Assembly (NCBI GenBank): GCA_021234155.1
Contig: JAJEKV010000061.1
Location: forward strand, 6,676,436 to 6,740,435
Direction of reading: 5' to 3'
Length of the DNA: 64,000 nt
Source of the DNA: Isoetes taiwanensis
Lineage: Eukaryota; Streptophyta; Lycopodiopsida; Isoetales; Isoetaceae
Below are positions 13,164 through 25,296 of this stretch, in pieces (positions within the stretch are counted from its first letter, which is position 1; each line of letters starts with the position of its first letter). A program made the translations under genes and the position numbers. Below the pieces are notes generated by a model. That model saw only the letters and a list, made by a program, of their open reading frames with translations. It was not told where the DNA came from and made no database searches.

Positions 13164-14320
13164 GTTTGTACGTGAACAAAATAATGGTAGGATAGCCATG
13201 TCATTAGGGCCACTAAATGGTTATAGTCTGCTACTAACTATCTATTATTTTTTGTTGTTTTGTAGGGGACAAGGGAAAGCAAAAGCTTTAGGGAATGCAG
13301 CAGGCTGAGGCAGATATTTGTTGCCACTGTAGTGTATTATCAAACAATATGCAGCTGTTTAATTATAGAAGCAGATACTACTTATGGCAGCATGGTAAGA
13401 CTACATTTTGCCATTTATATTTCAGCCTTAAGAGAAGAAGTATCAGCCTTAAAACAAACCAAGAACTCGGCTTGGTTTACTTTATGAGATTGCAGCTACA
13501 TGATGACCTGAAGGTTTGAAACGAGAAGACAATGGGAAAGATCACAAGAATAATTTTATGTCCTATCTGGCAGCAACTTAGTTTTAAGATAATATTACGG
13601 TTTGAAGTTGCATAACTCGGATGCCTAAAACTCTATGCCTGATTTTGATACATAAAGGCTGGCCTGGGAATGCAATAACAATCTGTTTGCTTAAACATTA
13701 TGTTCAAAATTCCTGCTTAAGGGTTTTACTTGTGATTCTGATATGCTATGGTTGTATTGCATAAACCATGGTTGAAAATATGCTTTATAAAGTTTATGGT
13801 CTTGCTGAAAAATGGCTGCCTGCACTTGTATCTTTCCTTCTGAAAACCAAACAGAGGTATGCAATTATTTTTAGCAAAGCATGAACATTATTACATGGAC
13901 ATTTAAACAGTGATTTAAGCATGAACATTTTTTAGCAATTATAAGGGTTATAAACATTTAAACACAACTCGTAAAGCACTGTATTGATCTGATGTATCAA
14001 ATGAATAACCCTAAACCCTACCTACAGATCTTTAATTTCTTGTAAAGTAATAGATAAAAGAGATTTCATATGATAACTGCACGATTTTTCCTACAAACAA
14101 TACTTCTAAACTATACTTCTAAAAACCATCGTTCAATTAAATTGGGTTTATGTCTTAATTTTGGGACAAATTTCATATTGCATGTTTTTAGTAGCATATT
14201 CAAATTCACACATTTCACCTCAAAATTATGAAAACGTAATATCATGTTATTTACAAAATAGTCAATATTTCACAATATAGCACCATATCATAAAAACGTG
14301 ATAACAAAAATTTACATAGT
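13164..14320. other. AT-rich intergenic DNA
   Basis: No supported gene. Several loosely repeated phrases (AAGCATGAACATT, CATTTAAACA) occur at 13.87-13.97 kb. Only short, low-complexity reading frames are present. Confidence 0.55.
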
Positions 14321-14323
14321 TAT

Positions 14324-17200
14324 TCAACTTTCTTCAAGCACCCCCAATGATATCATAGCCTTCTTCCTGACATCCTGAGGTATTGTAATTCTCGCATTTC
14401 TAGCTGGAATAGTGTTTGGAGTCCATGAGTACAAAACACTTTCATAGTCTAGCCAAAGATCAGGATCACTCGGATTTCTCCTCCATTTCTTTGTCCAACA
14501 ATCTGAGTACCTTTCTTTATCCGATACGTTGGTCAACTGATGCACTGGACACCACCATTCCACCCGCACATGGTTGAAGTTAATATTACCTTCTTCTTTG
14601 CAAATATGAGATAGTGAACCCCAACCACCTTTGGATATGTATCTAAATCTGCTGGGCTTTACTACCACAAATTGGTGGCATTCCAAGTCGTGGAAGGTTC
14701 ATAAGCATCCATGCCTAGAAACTTTGGCCTATTGTTCTTAGGACCAACATAGTGTTTGTCGAAGGGGAGGAGGAGCATATTGCTTGCGAATGCTACTTAC
14801 AGTGTCATCAAAATCCTCGGCCTGCTAAGGTCTTCCACCTAGTTTTAGGCAACCACCCTTCTTTCAATTCATCCGAGGATGTGTCTATCTCCCCAACGGG
14901 TTAATCACCTTCTTCCGGTAAGCCACCAAGGCACTGGTGTCATCCGGATTGGTTTGCCAATGCTTTATATAGTCTTGGATTCCTTCCTTAGTCAATCCCA
15001 ATTGCTTCACTTCTTCAGTAGGTTTTAAAGCTTTTTGGTTGACCTAGAGGTATCATAGGCTTGCCATTCTCATCTCTACGCCTATATTTCCTCCCCTCCT
15101 CTCCACTCATCCTCTCGAAGGTCTCATCTTCCATTGGAAGATTGGAATCCCATCTCTCACCCAAAAAGTGAACTGAGGAGGCACGGAATGACCTTCAAGA
15201 TCCAATGTATAACCATCCACAAAGCTCTTCCAATGGGCACTTCTTCTATGAGAGAAGCTATAGGGTTTGGAGTAGTGCATTCATGCAAGATTTCCATTAG
15301 CCTAGGAAAGTTAGTCCTTTGTTCTTTGCTAAGATACAACTATATTTGCCAAATAATGCATCCACATCCTCATGGGTATGCCCGGGCATAAAAACCCTAA
15401 ATTAACTCTTTCAAATATCCCCACAAATTTAAGTAGGATAGGAAAGAAAACATCCACTGTTCTTATTTTGGCCAGCACAATTATCAAGTTGCAAGAGAAA
15501 CCTTTTGGGTAGATCTTGAGGTTTATAGCACGTGAAGTTGAAGCTCCAACATGTTCATTAGACCCATGCTTCCTAAACCTTGCCTTGCTGAACTTTTCAA
15601 TATTGTTAGGGTTTCCATCTAACAATGCTCTATGTAGTGCCTCAAGGCAGTAAGGTCCGGAGGTGACCATTGTATCCATTTTCATAGTTTCTCAAACACC
15701 TCATGATACTCCCAATATGAAAATGGACCATCACTCCACAACTCCAAACTAAAATGGCCATAGTAGGTTTGATTCTCACGCCCATGCAAGATTGCCCCCA
15801 AATTGAGATCTGTAAAGGGTATGATCTTCCACATGACTTTGGTATGTACTTGAATTGTGGAAGACAAGTCTTTTTTTGGTCCATCTTGTCATGTATAATA
15901 CATAAATAGTTATTGGGTTCCAATGCATAAAGTCCTCCACATCCAATAACATGATCTACATGATAGTTGGTCAATCATATGGTCCTTCATATGCTCCCTT
16001 ATCCTAGCCCTTTGACTAGGTTGCACAGTCTTATCAAGAGTCTCCTTCAACTTAGCACATAAATTGCACTTTGCAAAGTTGTTTGAAGTTGCTATGGTGA
16101 CATGATTGAAATGCTTCTTCCATAACCTACTAAAGCTAGGTTGGGATATTGGAAGAATTCCCAATTCTCGGGTAGGGAATTCACTTCTTCCAAAATACTC
16201 TTTTTGAGTACAATGTGATGGCAACCTTTTCTCAACAACTGCTCTTCCTTTTCATCCCTTCTGCTTTTGTGTGGCATAGACTCTGCATTGAAATCAATAT
16301 ATTTTTCAAATATCTCCCTGGCAGCCCGGGGTCCTAGTTGTTGGTCTCAACAAACCATTATTTCCATGTAAAGCAATCCTGCTCCCCTCTGCTTTTTTTT
16401 TGCCAATTATGCCATGAAGAAGTTGGAATTGCATGGATACTCTGCCATGCTTTTGCACATATCCATTTGCCTAGCAAAGGGTATCTTTTTTCTGTTTGGG
16501 TTTCTTTCATCTTGAAGTGCATGCTTTCAAGATTGTGTACATGTAGGTCCTCCTCTCATCAACGATTATTACTCTTGAAAAGTGGCTCTTGCTTCCACCA
16601 ATTGTTCTATTGTGAAGAAATTGCATACAATCACTCCAACAACAACTGGCCCCTAACCTTCACCATTGTCTCACGTTTGGTGTCACTAATCAACTTGGCT
16701 CTTTTGCTAGGATAATGTCCTGCAACCCGATACTTCTCCCCTTTTGCCTAGGTTTAGAGTTCCAACTGCCCAATGGATCAATATCAAGACAATCATTGTC
16801 CCAACAACCTCGCTGCGGAAAATATAATCCTCCACAAATTGAACACTACTTATAGGCCATGCCATGATGCAAGGAACCTCCAATTGCTTGACACAACCAA
16901 AACATTCCTTGTCACCCAAACCTTTACCTTTCCAGTTGTCTTCCAACATCGAAATTGCAATACCAATATTGTCTTCCCTAGCCTTTCATCATTAATTGAC
17001 TTGACGGGATCTCGCTAGCACAATGACTCCTTGGCCTACTATTTCCTTGTTGCACTTGTGCATGATTCTCACCTTCTTGTTCCTCCATTGCACCCTACTA
17101 TAGAGGACTAATTGTTTTTCTTCAACATTCTTGCTAGGAGTTGGTTTTCATTGATATTGCTCTTTTCACCATCTTGAGTTGAGGGGCACCATTGACCTAG
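14324..17200 (-). pseudogene. Decayed minus-strand gene C (DUF7869-like)
   Basis: Read on the minus strand from about 17.2 kb. An N-terminal part (KRAKLISDTKRETMVKVRG, near 16700) is followed by FSRLWKKHFNHVTIATSNNF with a CNLCAKLKE zinc-type box (near 16100), YLCIIHDKMDQKKTCLPQF (near 15890), an ILHGRENQTYYGHF segment (near 15780), and a C-terminal block WWCPVHQLTNVSDKERYSD to the stop at 14324. Stops and shifts separate every block. The order FakC..C..lk, then I.D.mDq.Kt.lP, then HG, matches from memory a family found in repeats of many eukaryotes (DUF7869-like). I am moderately sure of that likeness and not of function. No transposase triad was identified. Confidence 0.55.
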
Positions 17201-17399
17201 GCAAATTGCACCTTTTTAGTCAATGAGTAAGAAAAATTATTACACCATAAGATAAAAAAAGTCGCATTACATTTATGGAATATGTAGAGGTAAATCAAAT
17301 TTTTTTAAAAGCAAGAAATTCCTTGGAAATAGGTTTAATATAATAATAACAATGGGCTTAAACGAAAATCATTTAAAACAAAAATTTTCATGGCAACAA

Positions 17400-17712
17400 C
17401 AAGGAAATGACATTTATATAAATATATCCAAATTTTAATTATCGAAAATTTGGATATATGATCTAAAAAGACATATAACTAATAGACGTGAGAATTTATT
17501 ATCCATAATAATATACCTAGATAATATAGTCAAGGAATTTAAATGCCTGGCGTGTTATTTGAGGCAATTAATTATTCACGCTAAGAGCTAATTAACCCCC
17601 TATATAAATCCGGTTCACGCTCTCAAGACCATTCTGTCCCAATTTTTTTTTCGCCCGCCATGAAGCGTTACGCCTCGGCATGAAGAACCGAGGTCTCACA
17701 AAGAGACGCTTG
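17400..17712 (+). promoter_or_regulatory. Promoter-like region, copy 1
   Basis: AATTAATTATTCACGCTAAG is followed by CCCTATATAAATCCGGTTCA (TATA at about 17600-17607) and ACGCTCTCAA, about 100 bases ahead of the acidic ORF. The same order recurs at 18.66-18.74 kb. The TATA box and spacing support a pol II promoter; this is inference. Confidence 0.5.
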
Positions 17713-17713
17713 G

Positions 17714-18226
17714 TTGAAAAACCCCCCCCCTCTTTCCCCGCTCATCGATTTCCTTGCCCAATTTTCCTCCCGATTCCATCCAGAGGATGATGCTGATTTT
17801 GAAGAGGAGGAGTTGAGCTCCTCTCGATTCCTCCTGATTACGAAGAGGAGGAAGAGGGAGGAGTTGGAGGAAGAGGAGGAGATGTCCTCCCAAGAGCATG
17901 AAACGCTGCTTGAGGTTGGCTTGACCCTAAAAGAGAATGAAATCTCTCAAGAAGAGGAGGAGGAGGAAGAGGAGGAGGAGGGGAGGAAGAGGATGAGGAG
18001 GAAGGCTCCAGAATTGACCGGTTTTAGAATGGTGAGAGATGAGCCAGTTTGCATGTCCTGCATTTTTTTTTTTTTTTTTCACCTTTCTTTCTTTTCTAAC
18101 ACCTTTCTTTCTTCTTTGTTCCAGAGGGCGTGGAAGATCAATGATCACATCCCTGGCAGATCTTGTAAAGCCTTCAAGCATTTTGTAAAGCCATTCTTGG
18201 CATCCAGACATATCAATTTTGAATGA
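17714..18226 (+). CDS. Acidic low-complexity protein, unknown
   Basis: A 170-codon open frame begins at the in-frame start 17714. Residues 25-100 are glutamate-rich with basic clusters (KRRKREELEEEEE) from purine-rich DNA, followed by a basic RKRMRRKAPEL segment. From about residue 110 a phenylalanine-rich stretch is encoded by a T17 tract that looks intronic. A likely intron runs from about 18048 to TTGTTCCAG at 18124, after which RAWKINDHIPGRS continues. With that intron removed the protein would be about 145 residues. No domain is recognised. It could be a short TE-encoded protein or chance low complexity. Confidence 0.35.
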   Translation: MKNPPPLSPLIDFLAQFSSRFHPEDDADFEEEELSSSRFLLITKRRKREELEEEEEMSSQEHETLLEVGLTLKENEISQEEEEEEEEEEGRKRMRRKAPELTGFRMVRDEPVCMSCIFFFFFHLSFFSNTFLSSLFQRAWKINDHIPGRSCKAFKHFVKPFLASRHINFE

Positions 18227-18234
18227 AATCAAAT

Positions 18235-18440
18235 AGTTTTCTTCACAAACTTTTTCTTCAAAGCAGTTTTCTTCAAACAGTTTTTTCTCAGACATAAAAA
18301 TATTTTGAATGAAATCAAACTGTTTTCTCCAAGCATTTTGTCTCCAAAGTGTTTTCTCCAAAATTTTGTCTCTGCATTTGTGTCAACAAAGTCTCGGGAA
18401 CACTATAAATCAATCACAGCAGTATAGGAAATTTTCCTAT
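18235..18440. repeat. Short duplicated segment and TATAGGAAATTTTCCTATA palindrome
   Basis: The phrase TTTGAATGAAATCAAA occurs twice (near 18219 and 18305), followed in each copy by TTTTCT(T/C)C motifs. A perfect odd-length palindrome, TATAGGAAATTTTCCTATA, lies at about 18422-18440. Confidence 0.6.
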
Positions 18441-18559
18441 ACGACCTAAAACAATTCCCCAACTCAACAAGTCATTTTTTAGCCTTGATAATTTTGCCTT
18501 TAAAATTATTTTTAATTTAGCCTATATAAAATTTCGAAATTCTTTTTTTTTCGAATGCA

Positions 18560-18760
18560 ATGAATGGAATAAAATGCCGTGAGAATTTATTGCATGAAAT
18601 GCAATATTCTCCATATATACCATATACATGTCATATCCGGACGAAGACCGTGCGTAGTTAAATTCAAGCAATCAATTATTCACGCTTAACTTATTTCTAA
18701 TTGTGCCTATATAAATCCATTTTACGCTCTCAAAATTCCTACATTTTCTTCCTTCCTTCA
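18560..18760 (+). promoter_or_regulatory. Promoter-like region, copy 2
   Basis: CAATCAATTATTCACGCTTAA is followed by GCCTATATAAATCCATTTTA and ACGCTCTCAAAATTCC, collinear with copy 1 about 1.1 kb upstream. Both share GTGAGAATTTATT further upstream. The downstream transcript is unclear. The pair may be a duplicated promoter or the remains of an element's terminal repeats. Confidence 0.5.
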
Positions 18761-19610
18761 TAATGATTTGCGGTTAAACCTGCCTCTCACGTGTTTGGAT
18801 CCATGATCCCAAATCTTGGTGAGCAGATTTATATTCATCAATGTTAGATGTTTGGTTTTGGCAATTCCTAACTTACTAAAAGACTCACTTTTGTTCACGT
18901 TAGAGCATCAGAAAGGGTGAGAGGACATCCTGAGACTGGGAATTAAAACCAAAAGCAGAGGACTAAGGTCCTGAATGTAAAAGCCTCACGAATTAAAACC
19001 ACAAGCATCTATCCTCCTTCCGACCTCGAAACTCAAGGTTAGTTTTCATTTAGTTTTAAGTATCATCTCAATGGCAGGTTTAATCCAAGAAGACAAGCTT
19101 TTGCATTTGCTCGAGGGAGGGAAGTGATGATGTTTATGAAAACCGAATAGTTTTTATAAACTTCATCCGCTTCTTTGTTTCGAGTAAATTCTTGAGTTTC
19201 TCTTCTGAATTAATCATGCTATTGCATGCAAGTTTCTATTATGAATGTGTAGTAGAAAGCATTAGAAAAATCTGAAAGATAATATTTGAAACACGCTAAA
19301 AGTGTTTTTAGGTAATCTTAGCCTTCAACATGAATACTGCGGCTTCGTGCATTCAGGAGGGAAAAAAAAAAACCTGCATTTATAGATAAGTAAATAGATA
19401 AAGGCCGGCAATTATTTACACGCCAAGAATGCACGCCTTGGCGTGTATAGTTTTCCTATATAGCGGTTTACACGAGGCGTGCAAAACAATTGTATCCCTA
19501 CTTTCAACTTTTACGCTAAAACACGCAAGTGTCTCTCTTAGTTTCTAAGTTTATAAATAAAGAAATATAACACGCCAGCGCGTGAATACCGATACTCCGC
19601 TCACTTCCTA

Positions 19611-19808
19611 TTGATAGATGCGGTTACATTAATCACCCGGTTGGTGAGCGAAGATGGATTGGAATTACATTTGGGCCAGGCAATCCTTACAGTCGGCTCG
19701 GTTGGCTCCAATCTCGATCCGGTTGAACCGCAGCGTGAAAGCACCGATCTTGCAACCCCGGAGTACTTGGATCAAGTAATGATGATGGCAGCAGAGCGCA
19801 GGCAATGA
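19611..19808 (+). pseudogene. Exon-like fragment, unknown (possible start of gene D)
   Basis: An in-frame stretch of hydrophobic and acidic character (ITRLVSEDGLELHLGQAIL...) ends at a stop at 19808. It lies just downstream of a CCTATATAGCGG and CACGCC-rich region at 19.43-19.60 kb. It has no recognised domain. It could be the first exon of gene D or a separate relic. Confidence 0.3.
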
Positions 19809-21760
19809 TAGATCCGGGCTCGGGGCCCTTGGTAATCGCCGCGGAGGCTCACCTCTTATCTAATCACTTCAAGAATGCAAAGGTATGCATTGATCGAGTG
19901 AATCTCGCATCCAGCTCGAGATTCAAAATGAGGAGAGCTGCGTTTCTTAGTGGTTAGCCTCTATGCCCGGATGCCCCAACATCTAACCACTACCACAGTG
20001 GTATAACGATGCAATGGAGATGGCTCAACCAATGGAACCACTACGCCAGCGCTTATCACGATGCATTGGAGGTTCAACCAATGGGAGGGAGGAGGAGCGG
20101 AGGTGGAGGTGGAGCGTAAGGGGTGGTGGAGCTAGAGCCCGGTGTTTTTGCTGGGGTTTTACCGTAAGAATTCACTATGCCCCGCGAATGGAAATGGAGA
20201 TCGATAATGACTACTCACGATGGGCGGGCTTGAAACAAAGAGTCCGGGATTTTTGTGCGGTTTATCCGGTTTATCCGATTATATACAATTGTAATCTTTT
20301 TCCAATGAATACAACAAATTTTGTCTACTTCTATATTTCTACAATGTAATACATGTTACATACCTTTTTAAAAAGCGGTTTTCTTGGCCATGCAACAAAT
20401 GTTCCAACACTTTCCAACCGTATCCCCACCGGGGTCTGCGAGGTAAAGCTTCATCCATAGCCTTGTGATTAATCACCGTAAATTCGGACATACTTATCCC
20501 CGAATTCCGAATGGCGGTTCTGATCGGATCGATGGAGTCGATCTTGCATAATCCTACTTTCCTTTTCTGATTTGTAGTTAACATGAAACATTCATCTTCG
20601 ACACTGCGAGAAAATTGCTATTCGAACCCCTACTATTGGAAATTAATGTTCAAGCTATTGAATGAGATGAGTACCAGAATTCAGAGCCATTCTTGAGAAG
20701 CTGATTTGAGTCTCTGGGTTGATTTGAGAAGCCGGGGCTTTATGGAAACTCGGGCTCGGAAAAAAATAATTAGAAGAAAGATTAGGTTAACTCACGTTTA
20801 GAAGGGATAAATTTGGTGGGATTTTAAAAACTTAATGAAAGAAGTCGGGCGGACGGGTCTTCGTCATTATTATTTGTATGTGTCAAGAATATTTCGAACC
20901 GTGCATTTTGTGTTTTCTTGAAATTCAAATTTCTCTATTTCTCGCAATGGTAGAAAAGCTATTTCTTCGAAAGCAGAAAGGCCAGATCCGGCGACCAGGC
21001 TCTTGTTACTTCAGGCGACTCGAGATGTCTTCTAAAGAATCGAGGTCGAGGCTGACAGGCAGGAAGCGGTGGAAGAGGAATCTCTAAACCCGGCTCTTCT
21101 CAAGTTTTGAGGACGTTGATCGTAATACCTGAGAATACAATGAACCCTATTCAAGGTATTTAATTTTGCCACGAATACAATAATCGTGTGGAGAGTATTA
21201 TGCTTGCATGAATTTGAGATATTTCCTTTCACTTAATATGCTTTGCATGAGTTTGAGTTATTATGCTTTGCATGAATTTTAAGTATTAACATCAGTTAAT
21301 GCTCTGATTGTCCGTTCTGTAGAACATAATTTTGCTCTGTTTTATATATAGAATATAGCGGTGTTAGACAGTTGGAGATAGCAATGTTCAATGAGGTTAA
21401 ATAGTGTGAAATATGGATTCATGAAGGGTATGTAGCTTAAAATGTGGATGCAAAATAATTTAGTTTCAAATTAACGCATAGCATGGTCAATAATAGGAGA
21501 TACCAACACGCCAGCGTGATTTGTACTAATTTAGGTTTAAATGCATACGCGTGATCTCTTGTTCTGAAAAGTACTCTAAAAAGTGCTCATCTTCATTTGC
21601 GGTGCTCAAAGAGGAAGAAACCCCTACTAATTTAGGGTTCTAATCCCGCCAAAAGAAAGCAAGGGCGACAACCCGATCTTTTCCATATGATCTCACCTTA
21701 GATGATGAAGGGCCGATTCTTATAGCAACCACCGACCTGCACCCATACGAAGAGGAAATG
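19809..21760. other. Unrecognised sequence, some short repeats
   Basis: Two or three short frames exist on each strand (for example 20014-20349 plus, 20339-20584 minus) without recognisable domains. Three tandem, diverged copies of a unit containing ATGCTT(T)GCATGA(A/G)TTT lie at about 21199-21290. A CACGCCAGCGTGATTT motif is at about 21508. Confidence 0.45.
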
Positions 21761-22790
21761 GGCGAGGGTGCCGGAGTGGTACGTTGACCTTGCCAAGACA
21801 AATGGCAAGCTCGACTTAACTCTCTTCTCGAGGAAAAAGGAAGCAGACAAGATGGCCAAACAAGGGATCCTAATCTCTTGTGAGGAAGAGGATGACACCC
21901 ACTGCAAATTGCTCTTGGAGATTACCCGCGTAAGAAAAAAAGATCCGCTCGTGACTTACTCACTCAGAGAGCTATCTGCATACAAGGATACGCTCATGAA
22001 GACGAGATGTGAACGGTGAGACATGTTTTAAGTATGGTTGGCCAACCAATGTAGCGCTTACGCCAATATCTATTTGCCAAGGGGTTACAAATTGTGCGTA
22101 GAGGCATGTTCACTAAAACCGACACCAAGTCACTATTTGCGGCAAGCTTAGGGAATTAGCTGACTTGAAAGCTTCTAAAAGGGTCCTAGATCTAGGGAAG
22201 AATGTTCAACCTGCGGTTAGTCGAAGGCATGGAGGCTTCGCGTTTTTGAGAATGAACAGGACGTGAGTGGCGCAGCTAGAGGCCATGAACAAGCCAATAA
22301 GTCTGCAACCATTATCCATTGGGTCTTAAGGAAACTTTTTGATCCATGTGAAGTCCCTCATCCGTTCACCAAGCTCCATTTATGTTAGCGGGGAGATATG
22401 ATCCAAAGATATGCCATGGAGATTGTTGAGCATGATTAGTAATCCAGGTCAAATGCCTATGCTAGCGGATGTGCTACAGCAGGATATGATCTCGAACAAG
22501 CCTGCTTTGTGGGGGCGAACGTCCGGGAGCTATTATCAAGTGATGATATTAAATATGTCATCATCGGCCCGGCAGCATTCCGTGAGGCACAAAAGGCCAT
22601 CATCGGGCGGCGGGGAACAAACAGGCCAAAAGTGTTCTGCACAATCACTATGCGTATAGGAGGTGTCGTATCTTGGATGCCAATACTTCACTGCATTTGG
22701 CTGAGATTAGTGCAACTTTGAATGAAATCACGGAAGACATTTCTATACAAAAGGTAATCAACCTGGTTTCATAAATTGTATTCACGCGGC

Positions 22791-22939
22791 GTGCTTTCAA
22801 ATCAAACCAATTCACGCCAGGTGTTTTGAAATCAATGAATTCACGCCCGGTGTTTTCAAGTCAACCAATTGATTTGAAAACACGCTGGCGTTCGATGATT
22901 TGAAAACACGCTGGCGGAATTGGTTTGATTTGAAAGCAC
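22791..22939. repeat. Imperfect inverted repeat (foldback), about 70-bp arms
   Basis: The left arm 22791-22862 and right arm 22871-22939 are reverse complements with few mismatches. Both contain two copies of a GCGTGTTTTCAAATCA phrase, and the outer ends are GTGCTTTCAAATCAAACC and its complement. The repeat lies inside the putative gene D intron 22754-23069. Further GCGTG motifs (22971 CACGCCCGGGCGTG, 23018) follow. Confidence 0.8.
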
Positions 22940-25078
22940 CGCTAGGAATTGCATTAGTAACTTTATTCATTTCACGCCCGGGCGTGATTTTTCTCTTCAT
23001 CAATTCTATTCAAATCCGCCCGCGTGTTTCTATTCTATGATACCGATTCAATATGTACTACTATTGCAGTCCATACGTTGAACAACCGCGCCACGCCGTC
23101 AACGATGGGTGGAATATGGCTGCCATTGCCCACCGTGAGGCGAGGCGGTCAAAGTCCGAGGCATTCAAGCTGCCGAGCCGGACTCACATCAGAACAATTA
23201 TCTGAGAAGAAGAAGACTGCAAGAAAATCAAAGAAAAAGGTGGTGATGACATTGCGGATCCTTACAAAGCTCATCGGCCAGTCGGGACCAACAGACTTCA
23301 TTATAAGATTGTGTTTTGTAAGGAGGCAATTATGGCTCAAGTGGAATGAATGCAGGGCGGCTTATGCACAAGGGAAGCTGCCGATACTATGGGTAGGGTG
23401 CCTCCTGATGTAAGCATCTTTGACTTGAATGTGACAGAGATGAGAAAGACTCAGGGGGCTAGGCGACCCAGAGACCATTTGGGTTTTTAGACGGCTTAAA
23501 GAAGGAAGTCTTATACAAGAAGGGTGCTTTCACCAAGGATAGGATGTCCTTCGGTTGAGGCTTTGCTGATCATGTAAAGGATGTACGACAATGAAGTCAA
23601 TTTTGTAGGAGCCGAGTTACAAAGGCTATCGGGGGATGTGGCATTATCACGAAATTGGATTGTTGGACAAATACAAGGTCAAGAATGATGACATCAAGAA
23701 GTTTGTATTCTGGTCAAAGGACTTCCTAAAGAATTGGAAGGCTAAAAATACAAAACATAAGGAGACTCTACCCCCCTAAGGTAATCGGCCGAAGTTGAGA
23801 AGAAAAGTGGCCCTTGTGAAGAAGATTACCGGAGAAGACATCATTAATCGCCCAAATCTCCATTGGGTACAAAGGTCTCTTGCCGATTCAACTTCCGCCT
23901 TAAAAAATATATCACTCTTTGTGTTGGACAGCGAGGGGTGGGAGAGGAGATATGGGCATGAACCGTAAAGGACTACGGTAGCTTCTTTACCAGTACGTAT
24001 AGGATTGACAACCGAGAGGTCCTTCACTATTGTCATCGTTTTGTCCTTCGTGAGTCACATCCGCATGCACTATCCGGCCGCTCATGATCCGGAGTGCCTC
24101 AAAGTTATTAGGAGGGATGCCTAATATATGATGTTAAGGATAATGAGTCACTGCCGACGTAATCCAAGATGGCACATGTGATCTTTATTATGATATCCAT
24201 GCTTTGTCGGACGAGGAATATGATATTGCTAAGGCCAAGGGTGACAATAGCGGTGCATGGGAATGTTTTCTTCTAGATGATCCGACTTAAGAACTATATT
24301 CTTTCATACGGATCGGGGATCGGTCGAACAGATGAGTCGAGAGGATGAGGATCGGACCCCTCCTAAGTGGGGAAATCAAGTCACGAGCTACAAACTAAGG
24401 AGAAGGGCCCCTTAAATAAAAAATGGATTTCCGCCTATGGTCAAGCTTACCTCGCCGGAGCATTTGCTCCAATTGATACAACCCGCTTGGAGCTTCATGT
24501 TGGAGGTTATATTGCCCGAGAGGCTCTTATGGGTGCAAGAAGATGTCATTTGCTTTGTGAGTGATGAGCGGGCCAAAGACTTTCTTGAACCATTCCTCAT
24601 GCATGTGCTTGCCAAGTCCCTAAAGGCCCTTATGGCAACCCGAAATCATCGGCAATCAAAAGTCTCAGACTTGTCCAATTCTCGAAGTGGACGCTGCTCC
24701 CCGAGAGGGAACTAGTAATGTCTATGCCCGATAAGGAAAGCAAGAATGAACAAATAGCTGCCAAACCCAGTTGCTCAAAGTAATGTGATGGCGAACTTAG
24801 GGAATATCCTTGCCCACATTGCGGGTGATGCAAGCAACAATAGAGTAGATTCACGGGTTAACAATGAAATAATTGACAGGGAAAACCAAAAATGAAGGCA
24901 ACGAAAGGCTCTCTAGTGATTCACAGTTTGCCAAATCAATAGTAAAATAATGTCGGCCAGAAGGACGCAGCGGAACTAATAGAAAATAACAATTCTAACA
25001 AATCGAGGAAGAAGACGAAGATTAAGGGTGGCGGAGGGGGAGAATGGCCTTAGATGGCGAAATGGCCCAAGATGATAG

Positions 25079-25296
25079 GTATGGCCTTGCCGACGAAATA
25101 AATAGCGCCAGCGTGATTTAATTTGTATTACCTTTTGAATTAAATCGGCGCCAAAGCGTGCTTTGATTATTTTTCGTTGTCAAACTAAATCACGCCGAAA
25201 TTGATTTGGTTATGACTATTTCAAATCACGCTTTGGCGTTTGTATTGTTTGTGTTATCGTATCTTCTTGACCCGGATACATGTTTGATGTTTCAGC
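25079..25296. repeat. Putative intron with GCGTG inverted-repeat motifs
   Basis: Bounded by ATAG|GTATGG and GTTTCAG. It contains GCGCCAGCGTGATTTAATTTG, CAAACTAAATCACGCCG, and a second pair (CGCCAAAGCGTG / CACGCTTTGGCG), so the intron can fold. The motif type matches the 22.8-kb foldback. Confidence 0.6.

Noticed and set aside
17560-18745. The duplicated promoter-like segments as an LTR pair
   Set aside because: No TG...CA ends, primer-binding site or target duplication could be seen, and homology is patchy.
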